A DNA stretch of 64,000 nucleotides. It comes from Aquilaria yunnanensis. Lineage: Eukaryota; Streptophyta; Magnoliopsida; Malvales; Thymelaeaceae. Positions 24,701-37,601 of this stretch are shown here, one piece after another; within the stretch, counting starts at the first letter, position 1, and each line of letters starts with the position of its first letter. The DNA is taken from assembly GCA_039654915.1 (NCBI GenBank), contig CM077597.1, forward strand, positions 76,944,001 through 77,008,000. The letters are read 5' to 3'. The notes beneath the pieces are model-generated. The model searched no databases, had not been told where the DNA came from, and was given only the letters and a program-made list of their open reading frames with translations. The position numbers and the translations under genes are program-made.

Positions 24701-25850
24701 GGTAGCCTAAAAAGGCCTTAGTCATCCACCCTCTTACTGGGCATTGAAACTCTGTAACTTTTTTATTTAAAAATGTCTTTTCTTGTGTTAAGAAAAAAAA
24801 AATTTGAATTTTGACCGCTTACAAAAGTTAGATGCTACCCCAAGGGCTAGCAAAATGGCTTATGAGGGGCATCGGCCGCAATTCTGACTCCTCAACCCCA
24901 TATAGGCCTTGTTTAGTATCAGCGTTAGTGGTTAGCATTATAGTTTCAAAAAAGTTATCTAAGAGTAGCTTTTAACTTTTAGTTTTAATATTTTAATTTC
25001 AACTATCAAATAAATTATCTAAAACTTTAACGCTATAACAAAAGATGTTTCTAAACATTTGCCTAATAATGTAACTTGTACACCCTTTGGGTTGTTTGAA
25101 ACATGCGAGTTACTCCCTCCATTTATAATACATCATAAATACCATTACCTAGATGATAACAGCGCACAAAAACTCCTGATGATTCCCATCCGCTTGATGC
25201 CGAAGCTTAAAATTAATGGCTGGCATCGTACATTTGATTTGTAACCTGCCAATTTTTCTACTCAATTATTTTATATAAGATAATATTTTTATTATCATAT
25301 ATATAGTACAGCTTCAGCTTTTATTTAATATCTTAAGAAAACAAACCTGAGCTAGTTAATTATTGTTTCTTTGTACATAGATACACTTATTTGTGTGTTG
25401 GGACATATATAATCGTACCGTACCACGCAAGTTGCTTTTGGCATTTTTATACAGATTTTTTCGTTTGCCGTACTTGCAAATTGCATGGAATTTTCTATCG
25501 AGGTACCTAAATGTTATTGAACAAACGTTACGTGCCATCCGGATTGAAAATATGCCGAGTCAAGTCAAGCCAAATAATAAATTAATCATGTTTGATTTAA
25601 AATATTTATTAAAATTAATATTTTATTCACATATAGATTTTAGAAAAATATGACTGAGTAATCAATAAGTTTTCAACTGATCAAACTTGAACTGTGTAAT
25701 GAGCTTAATCTGGCCAACTAATAAATAAAATTAAGATTTATTTGAGATATGCATCGAGCTTGAAACTTTATTTAGGTTTAGAGCTAAACTTAATTTTGTT
25801 GGTTCATCTTTTACCCTTACGTGTCATTGTGGGCTGTACCTTTACCCTAG
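24701..25850. other. upstream region of AOP gene 2
   Basis: Non-coding. From about 25,140 it aligns in blocks to the region upstream of AOP gene 1: 'cctgatgattcccatccg', 'atttgatttgtaacct' and 'ttttcgtttgccgtact'. It lacks the MITE found there. The first 400 bases show nothing recognisable. Confidence 0.6.
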
Positions 25851-25854
25851 ATTG

Positions 25855-25865
25855 TATATATAAAT
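25855..25865 (+). promoter_or_regulatory. TATA box of AOP gene 2
   Basis: TATATATAAAT lies about 75 bp before the ATG, in a block conserved with gene 1 (agcaaaatttaaa). Confidence 0.5.
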
Positions 25866-25937
25866 TTAGACGTCTGGTATAGGGGTAACCAAGCAAAATT
25901 TAAAGAGGCAAACTATAAAACTAGGTAGCTTAACAAA

Positions 25938-27493
25938 ATGGGTTCGGGGACCCCTCTGCGTCTCCCAAAGATAAACTTCTCCAACCTAACGCCGGGCACG
26001 GCTGAGTGGGGGAAAGTGAGAGGCCAAGTCCGGGAAGCGCTGGAGGAGTACGGTTGTTTCGAGGCGGTGTTTGACAAGGTTCCGGTGGCGCTCCGAAAGG
26101 CGATTTTTGAAGTGTTGAAAGAGCTGTTCGACCTGCCTCTAGAAACCAAGCTTCGGAACGTTTCACAGAAGCCCTTCCATGGATATGTGGGGCAGTACCC
26201 TCAAGTCCCGCTCTATGAGAGCATGGGGATCGATGATGCTGACGAGGTGGACAAAGTTGAGGCCTTGACTAGCGTCCTTTGGCCACAAGGAAACCAAACT
26301 TTCAGGTTCTTTTTTCTTTTTATGTTCAGTATTTTTCTTATTATGCTCATTTTATTGCATATAAAACAAGCTTTTTCTTTTAATATATAGGGCTTGAGAG
26401 AAGATAGTCCTTGTCCCATTTTTCAGAGATAGTTGAAGTCGTAAAACTTCGAAATTGTTTAAATTTTCTGTTATGTGGTTGATTGAGAGAAAAAAAAATT
26501 AATTATAATAATTTAAATTATTTGACAATTTTTTGATAGTTAATGGGGGGATGGTAACGTTTAAAGTTTTGTGATTGATTTAGAATAGGAAATTAAAACT
26601 TTAAACACTTGTCTACAATTTGTTTTGTAGTTGTGGTACTAACTATATATGTGAATTTTGATTATCTATTATTATTGTTGTTTTGCAGGGAAACAATAGT
26701 TTCTTATTCAAAGGAATTATCAGCTCTAGACAAAATCGTAAGAAAGATGATTTTGGAGAGTTTTGGGCTAGAGAAATATATGGACGAACACATGGAATCT
26801 ACAAATTACCTTCTTAGGGTCATGAAATATAAAGGACCCCAAACAGAGGACACCCAGATGGGTCTCAACTCCCACACCGACAAAAATATTGTCACAATCT
26901 TGTACCAAAATCAAGTTGATGGGTTACAAGTTCAGGCCAAACAAGGCCAATGGATGGAGCTGAAGCCGTCTCCGGATTCTTTCATCGCCATGATTGGAGA
27001 TTCTCTATACGTAAGTACAAATTAATCACATTCTAATATATTAGAGAATAAAATATTCTAATAGCGTATAGTGTAGTTTGCTTAGGTTCTATTAATCGGC
27101 TATCACTAAAATTGGTTGTAAAACCTATCTATTAATTAAAAAAATGTACTTTGTCATTCAAAAGTGTAGGTATATATATGTAAATTTTTAAAATTTATGA
27201 GTTAATCAACTCTACAATTTTTAACTTTTATTGATGTACTTCAGGCTTGGTTGAACGGGACGGTGCACTCTCCCGTTCACCGTGTGATGATGAAGGGAAA
27301 CAAGGCAAGGTACTCGGCCGGATTGTTTTCAATTCCGAAGGGCGGATACATAATTAAGGCACCGGAGGAGATGGTGGATGAGGAGCATCCTCTTCTTTTC
27401 AAACCCTTTGATCACTTTCAGTTCTTAGGTTTCTACTACACAGAGGCTGGCCAGAGGACTCCATCTGCCCTTCGAGCATACTGTGGTGTGTGA
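25938..27493 (+). CDS. 2-oxoglutarate/Fe(II)-dependent dioxygenase, AOP1-like (gene 2)
   Basis: Three exons: 25938-26305, 26689-27010 and 27245-27493, at the same positions and phases as in gene 1, giving 312 residues. Iron ligands are H185, D187 and H242; R252 and S254 form the 2-oxoglutarate-binding RxS. The protein ends RTPSALRAYCGV, a usual AOP-family C-terminus. It has no visible damage. The exon 1-2 junction codes Arg (AG/G) where gene 1 has Ser. The two proteins differ most near residues 105-115 and 139-200, and here the segment after HTDKN reads YQNQVDG, closer to what I recall of the family than HQHHEVDG in gene 1. Substrate unknown. Confidence 0.9.
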
Positions 27494-28645
27494 TTGTTGG
27501 TAATAGTCCTTCGGTTGCTCAATATCTAGAATATGTGTGTCTGGTCAATTTTGGAATAAAGATTATTGAACTTGTGTGGGGTTATGTGAATGACGAGAAT
27601 ACAAGTTCACATGAATTGTGACAGAGTTTAGGGCTATGTCCAAAGTTGTCATAGATAAAGCTGATCATTCGGCTTATTTAGTTAAAATCAAACTGAATTT
27701 TTTGGCTTAATTATTTGGTTTTTGACTTTTTTATTATTTAACTGAGTTAACTGAATGAAAAGTTAAAGCTGAAGTAAAACTGAATCAAAATATTTTAGTT
27801 ATATTCGGTTTAAACCAAAATAATTAAAATAATATTGCATCCAAACCTAGTGATGAACCTACATCACACAGAAAAATAGGTGACCTAAAAGACTGTACAA
27901 CAAGAAACGGAGGACCATTCTAGGGTTAAGAGCAGTAGTCCAATAAGAAATTGTGCAACATAGAACGACAATTTGGGCCTAGGAGGAACAACCTAAACGT
28001 ACATTTAAAAAAATTGGTTGATCGAGTTACGGAAATAACCAAATTCCCAAACCAAAACAAAATTTATTGTTTTCTGTTTCAACCGTAAAATCAAAATTAT
28101 CAAACTAAATTTTTAACATTTTTAATTCTACAGTTTTTTTCAATTTAAACAAAAAAGTTCATTTTATTCTGTCCATGTAGTATTTTACTATGGGAGTTTG
28201 CATATAAAAAATCAACATGTTGGAAAATAAATGAACGTGTTTAACTTTTGATATTTCTAAGCAATTGATGAGGGCCGAGCTTGACCTACGTACTCTACAC
28301 TAAAAAATAAACGTTTAGTGACCGTGCAAGACACCGAGGAAATCATTACCAGGCCATCCATCACCAATTCAGTAACAAAAAAAAGGGTGCATGTTTGGAA
28401 GGCCTCAATTGTCCGACCAACAACTTGCAAAAAATTAGTTGCTAGCATCAGCAGCAACCGGTTGCCTGAATTAGTTGCCCTCCCCAAAGTGTCCATGTTG
28501 GCAATGTACGAGAAACAAAAACTGACCAATCAACTTCTAGTGCATCTGCCTTATAAATTCAAATCCTTTATTTTTTTTCTTATACTTTTTCTCACCCTTG
28601 ACTCTTTATTTTCATGCTCTATTTAATTTGAAGCCAAAGACTTCT
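27494..28645. other. intergenic, no gene recognised
   Basis: AT-rich sequence downstream of AOP gene 2. The overlapping open frames near 28,257-28,626 have no recognisable domain and lie in opposite strands of the same DNA; I do not call either. Confidence 0.5.
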
Positions 28646-30988
28646 TGTGACAGCTCTTCTAGTTAATGACTTACTTTGACTAGGTAAGTACGTTTAATTT
28701 AAGTGTTTTTATTTAAATACCTCAAATTAATTTCTCATTAAGATAAGTAAAGTTGTATTAAGTTTCTAGGTGTTAAATGGCACTAAAGTGTAAAGGGTAA
28801 AATGGTAATTTTTGCCTGAGTCAATGGCATGCCCATAATTCCTATGAAATTAAGGTCATATAAGTATTTTTGACTAAATAAATTAACACTATAAGTTATT
28901 CTAGAACCAAAAATATAAGTTAAGGGGCTAAAAATGCACTAAATGTGAGTTTGAGTCATTTGTTTCTTAAGTGACTTAAGTGGCTTAAGGAAAAAGGTCA
29001 GGGACAAGAAAAACTTAGTCTAAGGACCAAAATGACTTGTGGTCAAGAGTTTCCTTAGTGGGAGTGGTTGAGATATATTTGTTAGTAATGAGAGCAATAT
29101 TCATCATCCTCATTCCTTGCTTTTCTGAATCTCCTCTTCCTCTATAGCTCATCTTCATCATCTCATCAAAATCACACAAATTTCTTGAAAATTTGAAGGT
29201 CCCAAAGCATCCATAACAAGCCTCTAGCCCAATCTTGGTGGTTTTGGTGAATTTGTGTTGTCTCTTGCAAATTTTTGCTTCAAACCCTTAAGTAAGCTTT
29301 GTACATAGGTTTGAGTTGGTTCTAAGCTTGAAATATGCTTACAGATGTTCTTAAATGTGTTTTTGGTGCCCATTTTGCTTAGATTTAGGCTTGAAACTCA
29401 AAAGGAACTCATTGTGCTCAAGTGAGCTTTATAAGGAATGTAACTGCTTTGTTCTTGCTTTGATTTGAATTTGAGGCAAGGGTATAAGTGTTTATTTGCT
29501 CAATTAATGCATCAAGAAGATGTCTATCATATGGGAGTAGTTTGGGTTGAGACCAAAGTGAATTAGCCATGGATAAGTTAAATTGGGGCATGAAAGGGCG
29601 AAAAAGAGCTCAAAGGTTTTGGTTTTTAGGCGAACCAAGAGTTGCAGCACTGAGTTGCTAGAATTACAACCCTCGGACATCCAAGACATACAAAGGGCTT
29701 GAGAGCAACACCCTAAGTTTTGGGGCACCATGGCCCTAAGGTGTTTTTCTAGTCCAAAGTTTTGGAGGCTGAATTGGGACACCATTGCCATGATATTGAT
29801 CTTGGGCCTATTCTAAGACTTTTAAGAGTTCAAATTAGGTCTTAAACCTACTTTTCATGTAAGAATAATGCATTAATTAAGTTGTAAATAAGTAATATGG
29901 TAAGGTTAGGGCAAAGTAGAGTGGTTAAGGGTGTTATGGTGCCTTAGTTACTAACGAGGCACTAAAAGCATTAAGGTAGGTTTTGGATCCTCCATTGGCC
30001 TAGTAGGGAGCTCTTGGATTTCTGGGTAATGAAAGGGGAAACTAAGTAGATCCCAACCAAACCATGAGGTTTTGTAAGTTTGAGCCACTAAGGTGCCCGA
30101 GTCCACCTTGAAGAGCTTAGTGAAGTAAAATCACATAAGAAGTTACCTTGCACAATAAGAAAAAATGAAGAACAAGAAAGTTTTTTAGAGTGGATGACAA
30201 CTTGCTCTAGGACCCGTAAGTGAGATTTAAGTAAGGTAAAGAATTTGGAGTATAAAAACCAATAATTCAAGTACCTCGGCTATTTAAGCTCACGACAAGT
30301 TTAAGACACCCTGGGGTGTAAGAAGTCGTAAATGATGTGTGTTGCATATCATTTGTACATGCATTGCATTTTATTATTACTCCCTTAAGCTTATTTGTGC
30401 AGGTTCTGACATCAGACCTAACAACTAGTTGGTTAGTTGTGGACTAATTTTCTCTTTTTTGTAAGTACTGTTTTGCTTGAAAACTTGAGTTTTTAAGTTA
30501 CTTGCAAGGTAATTTTTGTACTAATTAAGTGTTTATGCCTTGTCAGTTAGGTGCTAAGGTTGCATAAGAGAAAGTGAGGGTTTACACTTAAAGCCAGATT
30601 GCTCAAGGGTGGGAGCTTAGGTGGATGATCTTAATAGTTTTTTGCCTTGTTTATAAACTACATTGTGTACTAAGACATTGCCTCTCTTAAGATGCCCTAC
30701 GGTTTTTAACACTTAATTACTTTTGGGTGCATGTCAGGGTTAAAGAACATGCACAAACTATTACTTGAAGTTTAAGTGACTAGTCTTTTGTTGTCTTGGC
30801 ATGTTTTAAATATATTTATAATAAAATTCTCGAGCAATGTTTTCTCCTTATTTTATTTATTTGTGTTGCATTACCAGGACAAAACATGCATATCTTCTTG
30901 CATAGTAGGCTAAGTAACTAGTTGCATGTTAATTATTTTAATTTACCAACAAGTAATAGTTTACCTATTGCAATTAAAAGGGATCACA
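28646..30988 (+). mobile_element. probable solo LTR, gypsy type
   Basis: It starts TGTGACAGCTCTTCTAGT, homologous to the start of the solo LTR at 38534 (TGTTACGGCCCTTCTAGT), and shares 'gtttaatttaag' and 'aaatggtaatttt' with it. A candidate end is AGGGATCACA at 30988. The flanks CTTCT and CCCCT match at only three of five positions, so the right border is uncertain. No internal gag-pol sequence adjoins it. Confidence 0.6.
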
Positions 30989-31840
30989 CCCCTACAACCC
31001 TACAAGTTATTTAATGTAGAGCATTGAGGCCCTATTCCATAACACTTACCTGGTTCTAATTTGGAAGGAAGAAATTATTCATCTCCAAACCGACCAATCT
31101 TCCATGTTTTCTTCATAACACATTTATTCTTGTGAAAGCTAGCTCGTACCCCTCTAGTTCAAGTTATGATAGTTCCAATATTAAAGATTAGCATGAAAAA
31201 TGATGACTAGAGTGTTCCTTTTCTCCCTTTCATTGCTACGGATGCATCCTAAGTATGGAAGACCTCTCTAGTTCAAATTATGCTTTTCTATTTGTCAAAT
31301 TACTGAGTTAAAGGAAGATATTGTTCATCTGTTTTTTCTATGTTGAAGGCCTTTGTTCCTTCCCCATCTAGTAGAATATGAAACTTCACAATAACTGAAA
31401 ATTAACAAAGAATAAAAAAAATGTTTAGATGAAATTAAGTAACAAATCTTTAAGTGAAAAATTTTGAATCTAGGTATCTCAAATCTTTGATCGGAGTATG
31501 TGGTGTTCATAAGACTTGGCATTAGTACCACCCCAATTGGTCACTAAACAACACAATGCTCCTAACTACTTTGTTTGGTTACCCCTCTTTGGTAACCAAG
31601 GATCTGATGACCTATTAGTGACTGCTATAATCAGTTGCCATAAAACAGAATGCTGACTGATTAGTGACTGATTGTCTAGTCAGTTTTTTACATTTTGCTT
31701 ATAATGGTAATTCTCCCCATACGACTTCAAAAAGACAAAAAGAACCATAATTCTAGAATAATCTATGATCAAATAAAACAAGTGAATGAATTCCATTTAT
31801 TGGGCTAGCTAGAACGTTCCTTCTTGATCTTTTTCCATAT
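30989..31840. other. intergenic, no gene recognised
   Basis: No coding or element structure I can support. It may include the decayed 3' end of the minus-strand copia element that follows. Confidence 0.4.
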
Positions 31841-31849
31841 TAGGAGTGG

Positions 31850-34800
31850 GTATGAAGCCTTGCTTCCATGAAGCTCTAGTCTGACCACTCTGATGATGTA
31901 GGTTATTTTTAATGATCCACCACTTTTTCAGCGAGGTGGGGTATAATCCATCCATGATCTACCTCGATTGACCTTATATACATAATGAGGAAACTGTGAA
32001 GAAATAGATCTAGATGGCTTCTCCATGAAGATAGATTCTTTACAAAAAACATGAAGAAAGGAATTTTTAATGCCAAGTTGTTTAAGAGACCATCCAAACA
32101 ATAAGGCCAAGGTAAGAACCACACAAATGGTTTAAGAACCACAATAGGACTAAATGTTTTGCCATAGTCAAGGCCTTTGATTCAATTATAGCCTTGCACA
32201 AGTAACTGAGCTTTAATCCGTTCAAGTGAGTTATCTAACTTAAGTTTCATCTTGGACAACCATTTACTGCCCAAAACATACATATCATTCTAACGAAGTA
32301 CAAGCAACAACAGAGAGTTTTGATCAAATGTAGCTAATTACTCTTCCATGGTAGCTCCTCAACCAAGATGCTTTAATGCAATAGCAACAGTACTCCGAGG
32401 TTCAATAGGAATATCATATTAAGTTACTATTTTAATGAAACTAGTTATAGTATTGCCTTTAGTATTCATTGGATGTAGGGTTTTGGAATCCAAACAAAAT
32501 GCAGCAAAAACTAACCAAAACCTTTCAGGATCCAAGTAAAACATAGTAAATCGGGGTGTTTGAAATTTTTATACCTAGTCCGCTGGGATCTTTCACCCAA
32601 CTATTGATTCGAATCGCAAACTTGAACAGTTGACGTGTTCAAGCTCTCTACGGTATCTATATGAACCTCTTGAATCACCATACCTCCACCGCATTTCAGC
32701 AAGTGCATTCTTCTTACTCTCGCAGTGCTAGCTTGTGTCTTCCAAGGAAAGGCAAAAGAAGAGTGCAGCTAAAACTTTTCAGAACCCTTCTGATTTTGTC
32801 CTTTGGGTGACTAGGGGTAAGGCTACAAAAATTATCACTGTATGATGTATATATAGTAAGGCTGAACTCCTAGGCCTAATGGGTTTCAAAACCCTAATCC
32901 AATTAGGTTTAATTTCGAGCTTCAAAATGGCTCAAACTTTGGGCCAATTATTAATCCAAAATTATCATGAAACAAAAACCCAAATAATTTGGCCCAATGC
33001 ACTCAAATTATCTAATTGGCTCTATGTGTGTGACCCAATAGGCTCCTATCATATTAGCAATGATCATAAATCACAACTATGATCATAAACAGTGAGCGAT
33101 GTCTAGCAATGCATCATTGCTACTCCAATGATAAGATAATCTATGATTTGACTAAACCTCTATGATCATTATTCGTATATGCCATTATCATTTTATCCAA
33201 TAGATCAAAATCGAGTAACAGACATAGAATGTATCACTCTCGTACATCCCAATCTAAGGTTTGTTGATTACCGAGTAAACTGACTAAAACTGATAACATT
33301 GATATCCCATATCAACTCATCCGAGTATGGCTATGCATTTCCTCAATCCCACTCAATCAAGGGTCCAAAGATATCACTCCCGTTACATATGAGGGATAAA
33401 TTTCATCTTGATTATACAAAACCCTCCGCATAATATGTGACATACTCAATGACCACCTTCATGTTCACTAACTTACAAGCAACAAAGGTAAGTATCAAAG
33501 TATGTGACTCACATGTAGGGAACCTTGATAACCTTAGGTCAAAGAACTACATACACCAAGATCACTATGAGAATTACTTATGACACTCATATAACGATCC
33601 ATGTAGCGTTCTTATGATGGGTCGGTCTAGTACACAAGTTCTCTAACTTGTACCCATATGTAGACAACATATCTCATATTAGTCTCCATACATGCTAGTC
33701 TTTATGTATTATTACAACCCACTTCACAATAATACTAGACTAAGGACTTTTAAGAATACTATTATTCTAGGGTTATAGTTATGTTTGACTATGTCACACA
33801 GAAACAAAAACAATAAACACAATTACTGGATTAATGCCCCAATAAAATATCATGACTCAATATGCAAAATACAATCATCTCATAATTAGCTTTTCGGCAC
33901 AACACTAACATTGGATGCGTATTTTGTTGTAAAGCTGCTGCAACAACATCAGACATTTGGCTGGACGGGATTGGCTTAGGCAAAGAAGCAACCAAGGCTC
34001 AAGGGGCTAAATTAATCACCATAACAAAACATTGTAAACATGTATAAATGGTTGTGAATGACTGTTACCAAAGGATGATAATGCACTCATAGAGGTGAGA
34101 TCATCAAGGGAAATCAATGTCCCTTTATCAATCTAATCAGAAAGAGGAGGTTGAAGAATTGATGCTACCTATATTAAAGAATGAAATAGGAACAAAAGCA
34201 TGTCAAAAATAACACAGCAAGATATAAAGACATGACCTATGGATGAATCAAGGCATTAATACTCTTTATGTGAAGGTCTGTGGGACTATAGGCAAGAAAA
34301 ATATGTATTAAGTAAGGAAAATAATTATTTGCTGCCTAACCTCTAAGATAAGGAAAACATTGACAATCAAAGGTTTTTAACATTATGTAGTATGGTTTCA
34401 CTCCATAAGCTAGATTAAAAAGGAGTTCGCATATGGAGTGTAGAAGATGGCAATCTGCTGAAAACATAAATAGCAAGATAAAACACATTTAGCCACAAAG
34501 TCTTAGGAGCATTCTATGAAAAAGCATAGCTAAACCAAGTTCAACAACATCTCTTTGCTTCTATTCAACAACCGCATTTGGTTCAAGAGTCTTGGGGTAA
34601 GCTACAATTCTCAAAATTCCATTATTCTCTAGTACTACAATAACTATTTACTATTGAATTCACTAATTTCATCACATTGTAGGATCTTTATCCTCTTATC
34701 AAAATAACTTTCTACCATAATTTTGAACTTGACAAACCAAGTCACAAAATTAGATTTATGCTTCAATGGAAAAACCCAAGTACATGAGTAGTAGAAAAAA

Positions 34801-35250
34801 AATTGAATTTGTTAAATGGATAAATATGGTACAGGTCCTCATGGATTTACATGGATCTTAAAAATTAATTAATTGAAAATTTTGAATTATCCAAAAATGG
34901 AAGCTTACAACTTTTGGAAGTTTAACAGCTAGAATGCACTGAAGTTAGTAGTTCAATAAAAATTGCCAATAAACTATTATTCTTAACAATAAAATCAACA
35001 ATTTGGTAATTTGAATGACCCAATTTGTTGTACCAAACTTCTTTATCCACTCTTTGATTATGAATGGGAAAGAATGTTGATTGAGTTTGCAGTGTGTTAT
35101 GTGCTATAAGAGAAGCTAAAACACATGAAGTAGGTGTTGAAATCTTGGGGCAGAAATGTTTACAGTGATATGAGCAAGAACATTTTTTATTTGAAAAATG
35201 AGATGGAAATATGGGATCTGAAGGAAGAATGTGGTGATTTTTCAAAAAGT
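31850..35250 (-). pseudogene. Ty1/copia pol pseudogene, split by a solo LTR
   Basis: Read on the minus strand: a GAG-pre-integrase segment (VWYNKLGHSNYQIVDF, about 35,050), integrase debris, a linker of the HPM type (THPMNTK, 33,930-32,460 across the insertion), and reverse transcriptase (ERIKAQLLVQGYN, GLDYGKTFSPIV, about 32,260-32,150; then SLKQLGIKNSFLHVF and VYKVNRGRSW in a shifted frame to about 31,930). The reading frame resumes exactly across the insertion once one TTGGA copy is removed. Stops and frameshifts are present. No LTRs of this element are identified. Confidence 0.8.
32474..33910 (-). mobile_element. solo LTR (1437 bp) nested in copia pol
   Basis: The insert runs from TGTAGGG to CACTAACA and is flanked by perfect 5-bp duplications TTGGA (32469-32473 and 33911-33915). 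No gag-pol lies within. On the minus strand it begins TGTTAGTGTTGTGCC and carries a TATA stretch (ctatatatacatc, near 32,850), so I orient it minus. It is a product of LTR-LTR recombination after insertion. Confidence 0.9.
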
Positions 35251-35299
35251 AAGATGAGATTAAGGTCTGAATGTACTAATAAATTTTGGGATATGTAAT

Positions 35300-37530
35300 T
35301 ACACAAGGTGATCGAGCATGGTAAAGAAAAATTCCAAAGTTAATTGGACTAAATTTGGAGATGAGAATTCCAAATACTTCCATAGGACAATAAAGAAGAG
35401 AATTAAAAGGACTAACATTAAGGGGCATGCGGTGAATGGAGTGAGGGTGTAGGAACCTAGCCAAAATTCATAAATGGTAAATTGAAGAAACTAAACATGG
35501 AAGAAAGCCTTCTAATTGAGTCATCTATCTTGGAAGATGAAGTGGAAGAAGTAATGCAAAGCTGTAGTGGTGATAAAGCACCAGAACTTGGTGGCTTTAC
35601 CTTCAACTTCATCAAGAGGCATTATGATATACTGAAATTAGATATCTGTAATTTGGTGGCAGATTTTGAACATGGACAGCTAGAAAGGGGTTGTAATTAT
35701 CCATTTGTGACGTTGATTCTGAAAACAAAGAATTTAGTGGGATTAAGAGAATTTAGACCTATTAGCTTTGTGAGGTGTCATTACAAGATAATTGACAATA
35801 AAAAAGGTTATTTTGGGTTTGATTAGTGAGACACAATTAACATTTATAAAGGGGAGGCAGATACTAAACAATGTACTAGTGACAAATGAGGTGTTCGATT
35901 TCTTAGTTAGGAGTAAAAGAAAAATTATGCTATTTAAAGTTCATTTAGAAAAGGGTAAGAGAGAAGTTATGCTATTTAAAGTTCATTCAGAAAGGGCATA
36001 CAACTGTATTCATTAGAGGTTCCTTGATTTTCTTATGGAACATATTGGTTTTGGCACAAAATGGAGAAACTGGATGAAAACTTGTTTGCCAATGGCTTCA
36101 GTCTCAATTTTCATGAATGATAGTCAAACTTTTAAATTTCGTATGGAAAATATGGTGAAACAGGGGAACCATTATCACTTTTTTGTTATTATTGGCAGCT
36201 GAGGCATTGAATGTGATGATATTGGTGTTCAAGTGTCCAACCTAAAACCAATTGAACCTAAAACCAATTGGCTATACGTGAAGAGGTCTTATCACTATAT
36301 AAAGTATTGGCTTAACCTCTTTTCTTGGTCATGTAGGGTTTTTCCACTTAACACGCCCCCTCACGTGTAGACCTCTTTGGCTCTATCACCTGAGTTTTTT
36401 TCAGCAATGGGTGAGGCAATTTCGAACCTACTCTGATACCATGTTAAAGCGTCCAACTTAAAACTAATTGGTAATAGATGGAGAGGGTCTATCACTATAT
36501 AAAGCATTGGCTTAACCTCTTTTCTTGGTTATGTGGGATTTTCCCACTTAACATTTGGAAGCATTAGAAAATAAGCCATATCAAGGTATAGAAATAGGGA
36601 AAAGTAAGGCTGTCATGATGCATTTACAATACTTGGATGACACCATATTTTTTTGGTGAATGGAGTCCCACCAGCGTTGTTCAGGGTTAAAGGTCAATAT
36701 AATGAAAAGTAAATTATAAGTTGTGGAAATAAATACTTTGGAGGTGAATGAATTTGTTGGAAAATTGAAATGTAAAGCTGATAGGTTGCCATTTAAATAC
36801 TTGGGGTGTGAATATGAAAAGTATTACATCATGGAAGAAGGTGATTGATAAATGTAAATCTAAATTAAGCTCTTGGAAGGTGAGGTACTTATCTATTGGT
36901 GGAAAACTAACTCTGATTTAGTTGGTACTTTTAGGCATGCCTATGTTCTACTTTTTTCTTTTCTAGGCCTTGATAGTAATGCTAAACACACTTGGCAGCT
37001 TGCATATTTCAATGTTCTAGGGAGGGGAGGGTAGAATCATAGTTTGGGTACACAGAATAAGGTATTAGTGTAAAAGAAGGTAAAAGGTTGAATGTAGGCA
37101 GTATAAAGTCAAAAAAGTTGGCTCTCTTAGGTAAATGGTGGTGGAGATTTTAATTGTTAGCTTGTATCGAACTGGGGGGCTTAAAGGCGAGTCTAAATTT
37201 AAAGGCCAAGTCGGTTGTGGGGTGCAATTATAGGTCTAAGGGAGGATGTATTGTTCAGTGATGGTTTTTTTAATAAAGCCTCCCATTGGAAGCTAGAAGC
37301 AAATGACAAAATCAGGTTTTAGAATGATGTCTAGTTATGGTGTGAAAGTTTGGATCATAAATTCTCTAGATTATTTAAGTTGCCAGTTGATGAAGAGTCT
37401 AAGGTTATTGATATAGGAGAGTGACTTGTTGATTTTTGGGAATGGTCTTAGAGGTGGCCTAAATAGTTAAAGGGAAGGGAAAGGAAGCGAGGGAGTTCGT
37501 TGAGCCAGCCAATTTGTGTTCGCCTAATTA
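35300..37530 (+). pseudogene. LINE (L1-type) reverse transcriptase pseudogene
   Basis: Starts near 35,330 (KVNWTKFGDENSKYFH), then the RT core at 35,482-35,826 (CSGDKAPELGGFTFNFIKRH, LREFRPISF, YKII), 'QLTFIKGRQILNNVLVTNEV' (about 35,830) and 'GFGTKWRNWMKTCL'. The catalytic box is YLDD at 36630-36641 rather than the usual YADD or FADD. Later, LPFKYLG and KCKSKLSSWKVRYLSIGGKL match the post-RT region. Frameshifts and stops are frequent. A 42-bp in-frame duplication and a TRIM insertion lie inside. A poly(A) at about 38,230 may be its 3' end. Confidence 0.85.
36226..36553 (-). mobile_element. TRIM (terminal-repeat retrotransposon in miniature)
   Basis: Two LTRs of about 110 bp (36226-36352 and 36441-36553; gtccaac.taaaac.aattgg to tttccacttaaca) flank about 90 bp. 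The internal end ctctgatacca abuts the right LTR. Read on the minus strand this is TGGTATCAGAG, the initiator-Met tRNA primer site, and gagggggcg before the other LTR is the polypurine tract, so the element is minus-oriented. The flanks ATTGG and TTTGG agree at four of five bases. It interrupts the LINE RT. The left LTR has a 14-bp internal duplication (aacctaaaaccaattg). Confidence 0.85.
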
Positions 37531-37601
37531 CATGTTCAACAGGGACAAAGTGAGTTTTTCCACATGCAAATGAATTTATTCAATGAAAGAGGTTAGTTTG
37601 T

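Noticed and set aside
25098..25130. Sequence actccctccatttataatac resembling a Stowaway end upstream of AOP gene 2
   Set aside because: No matching opposite end or TA duplication was found, and the following sequence aligns with the AOP gene 1 upstream region.
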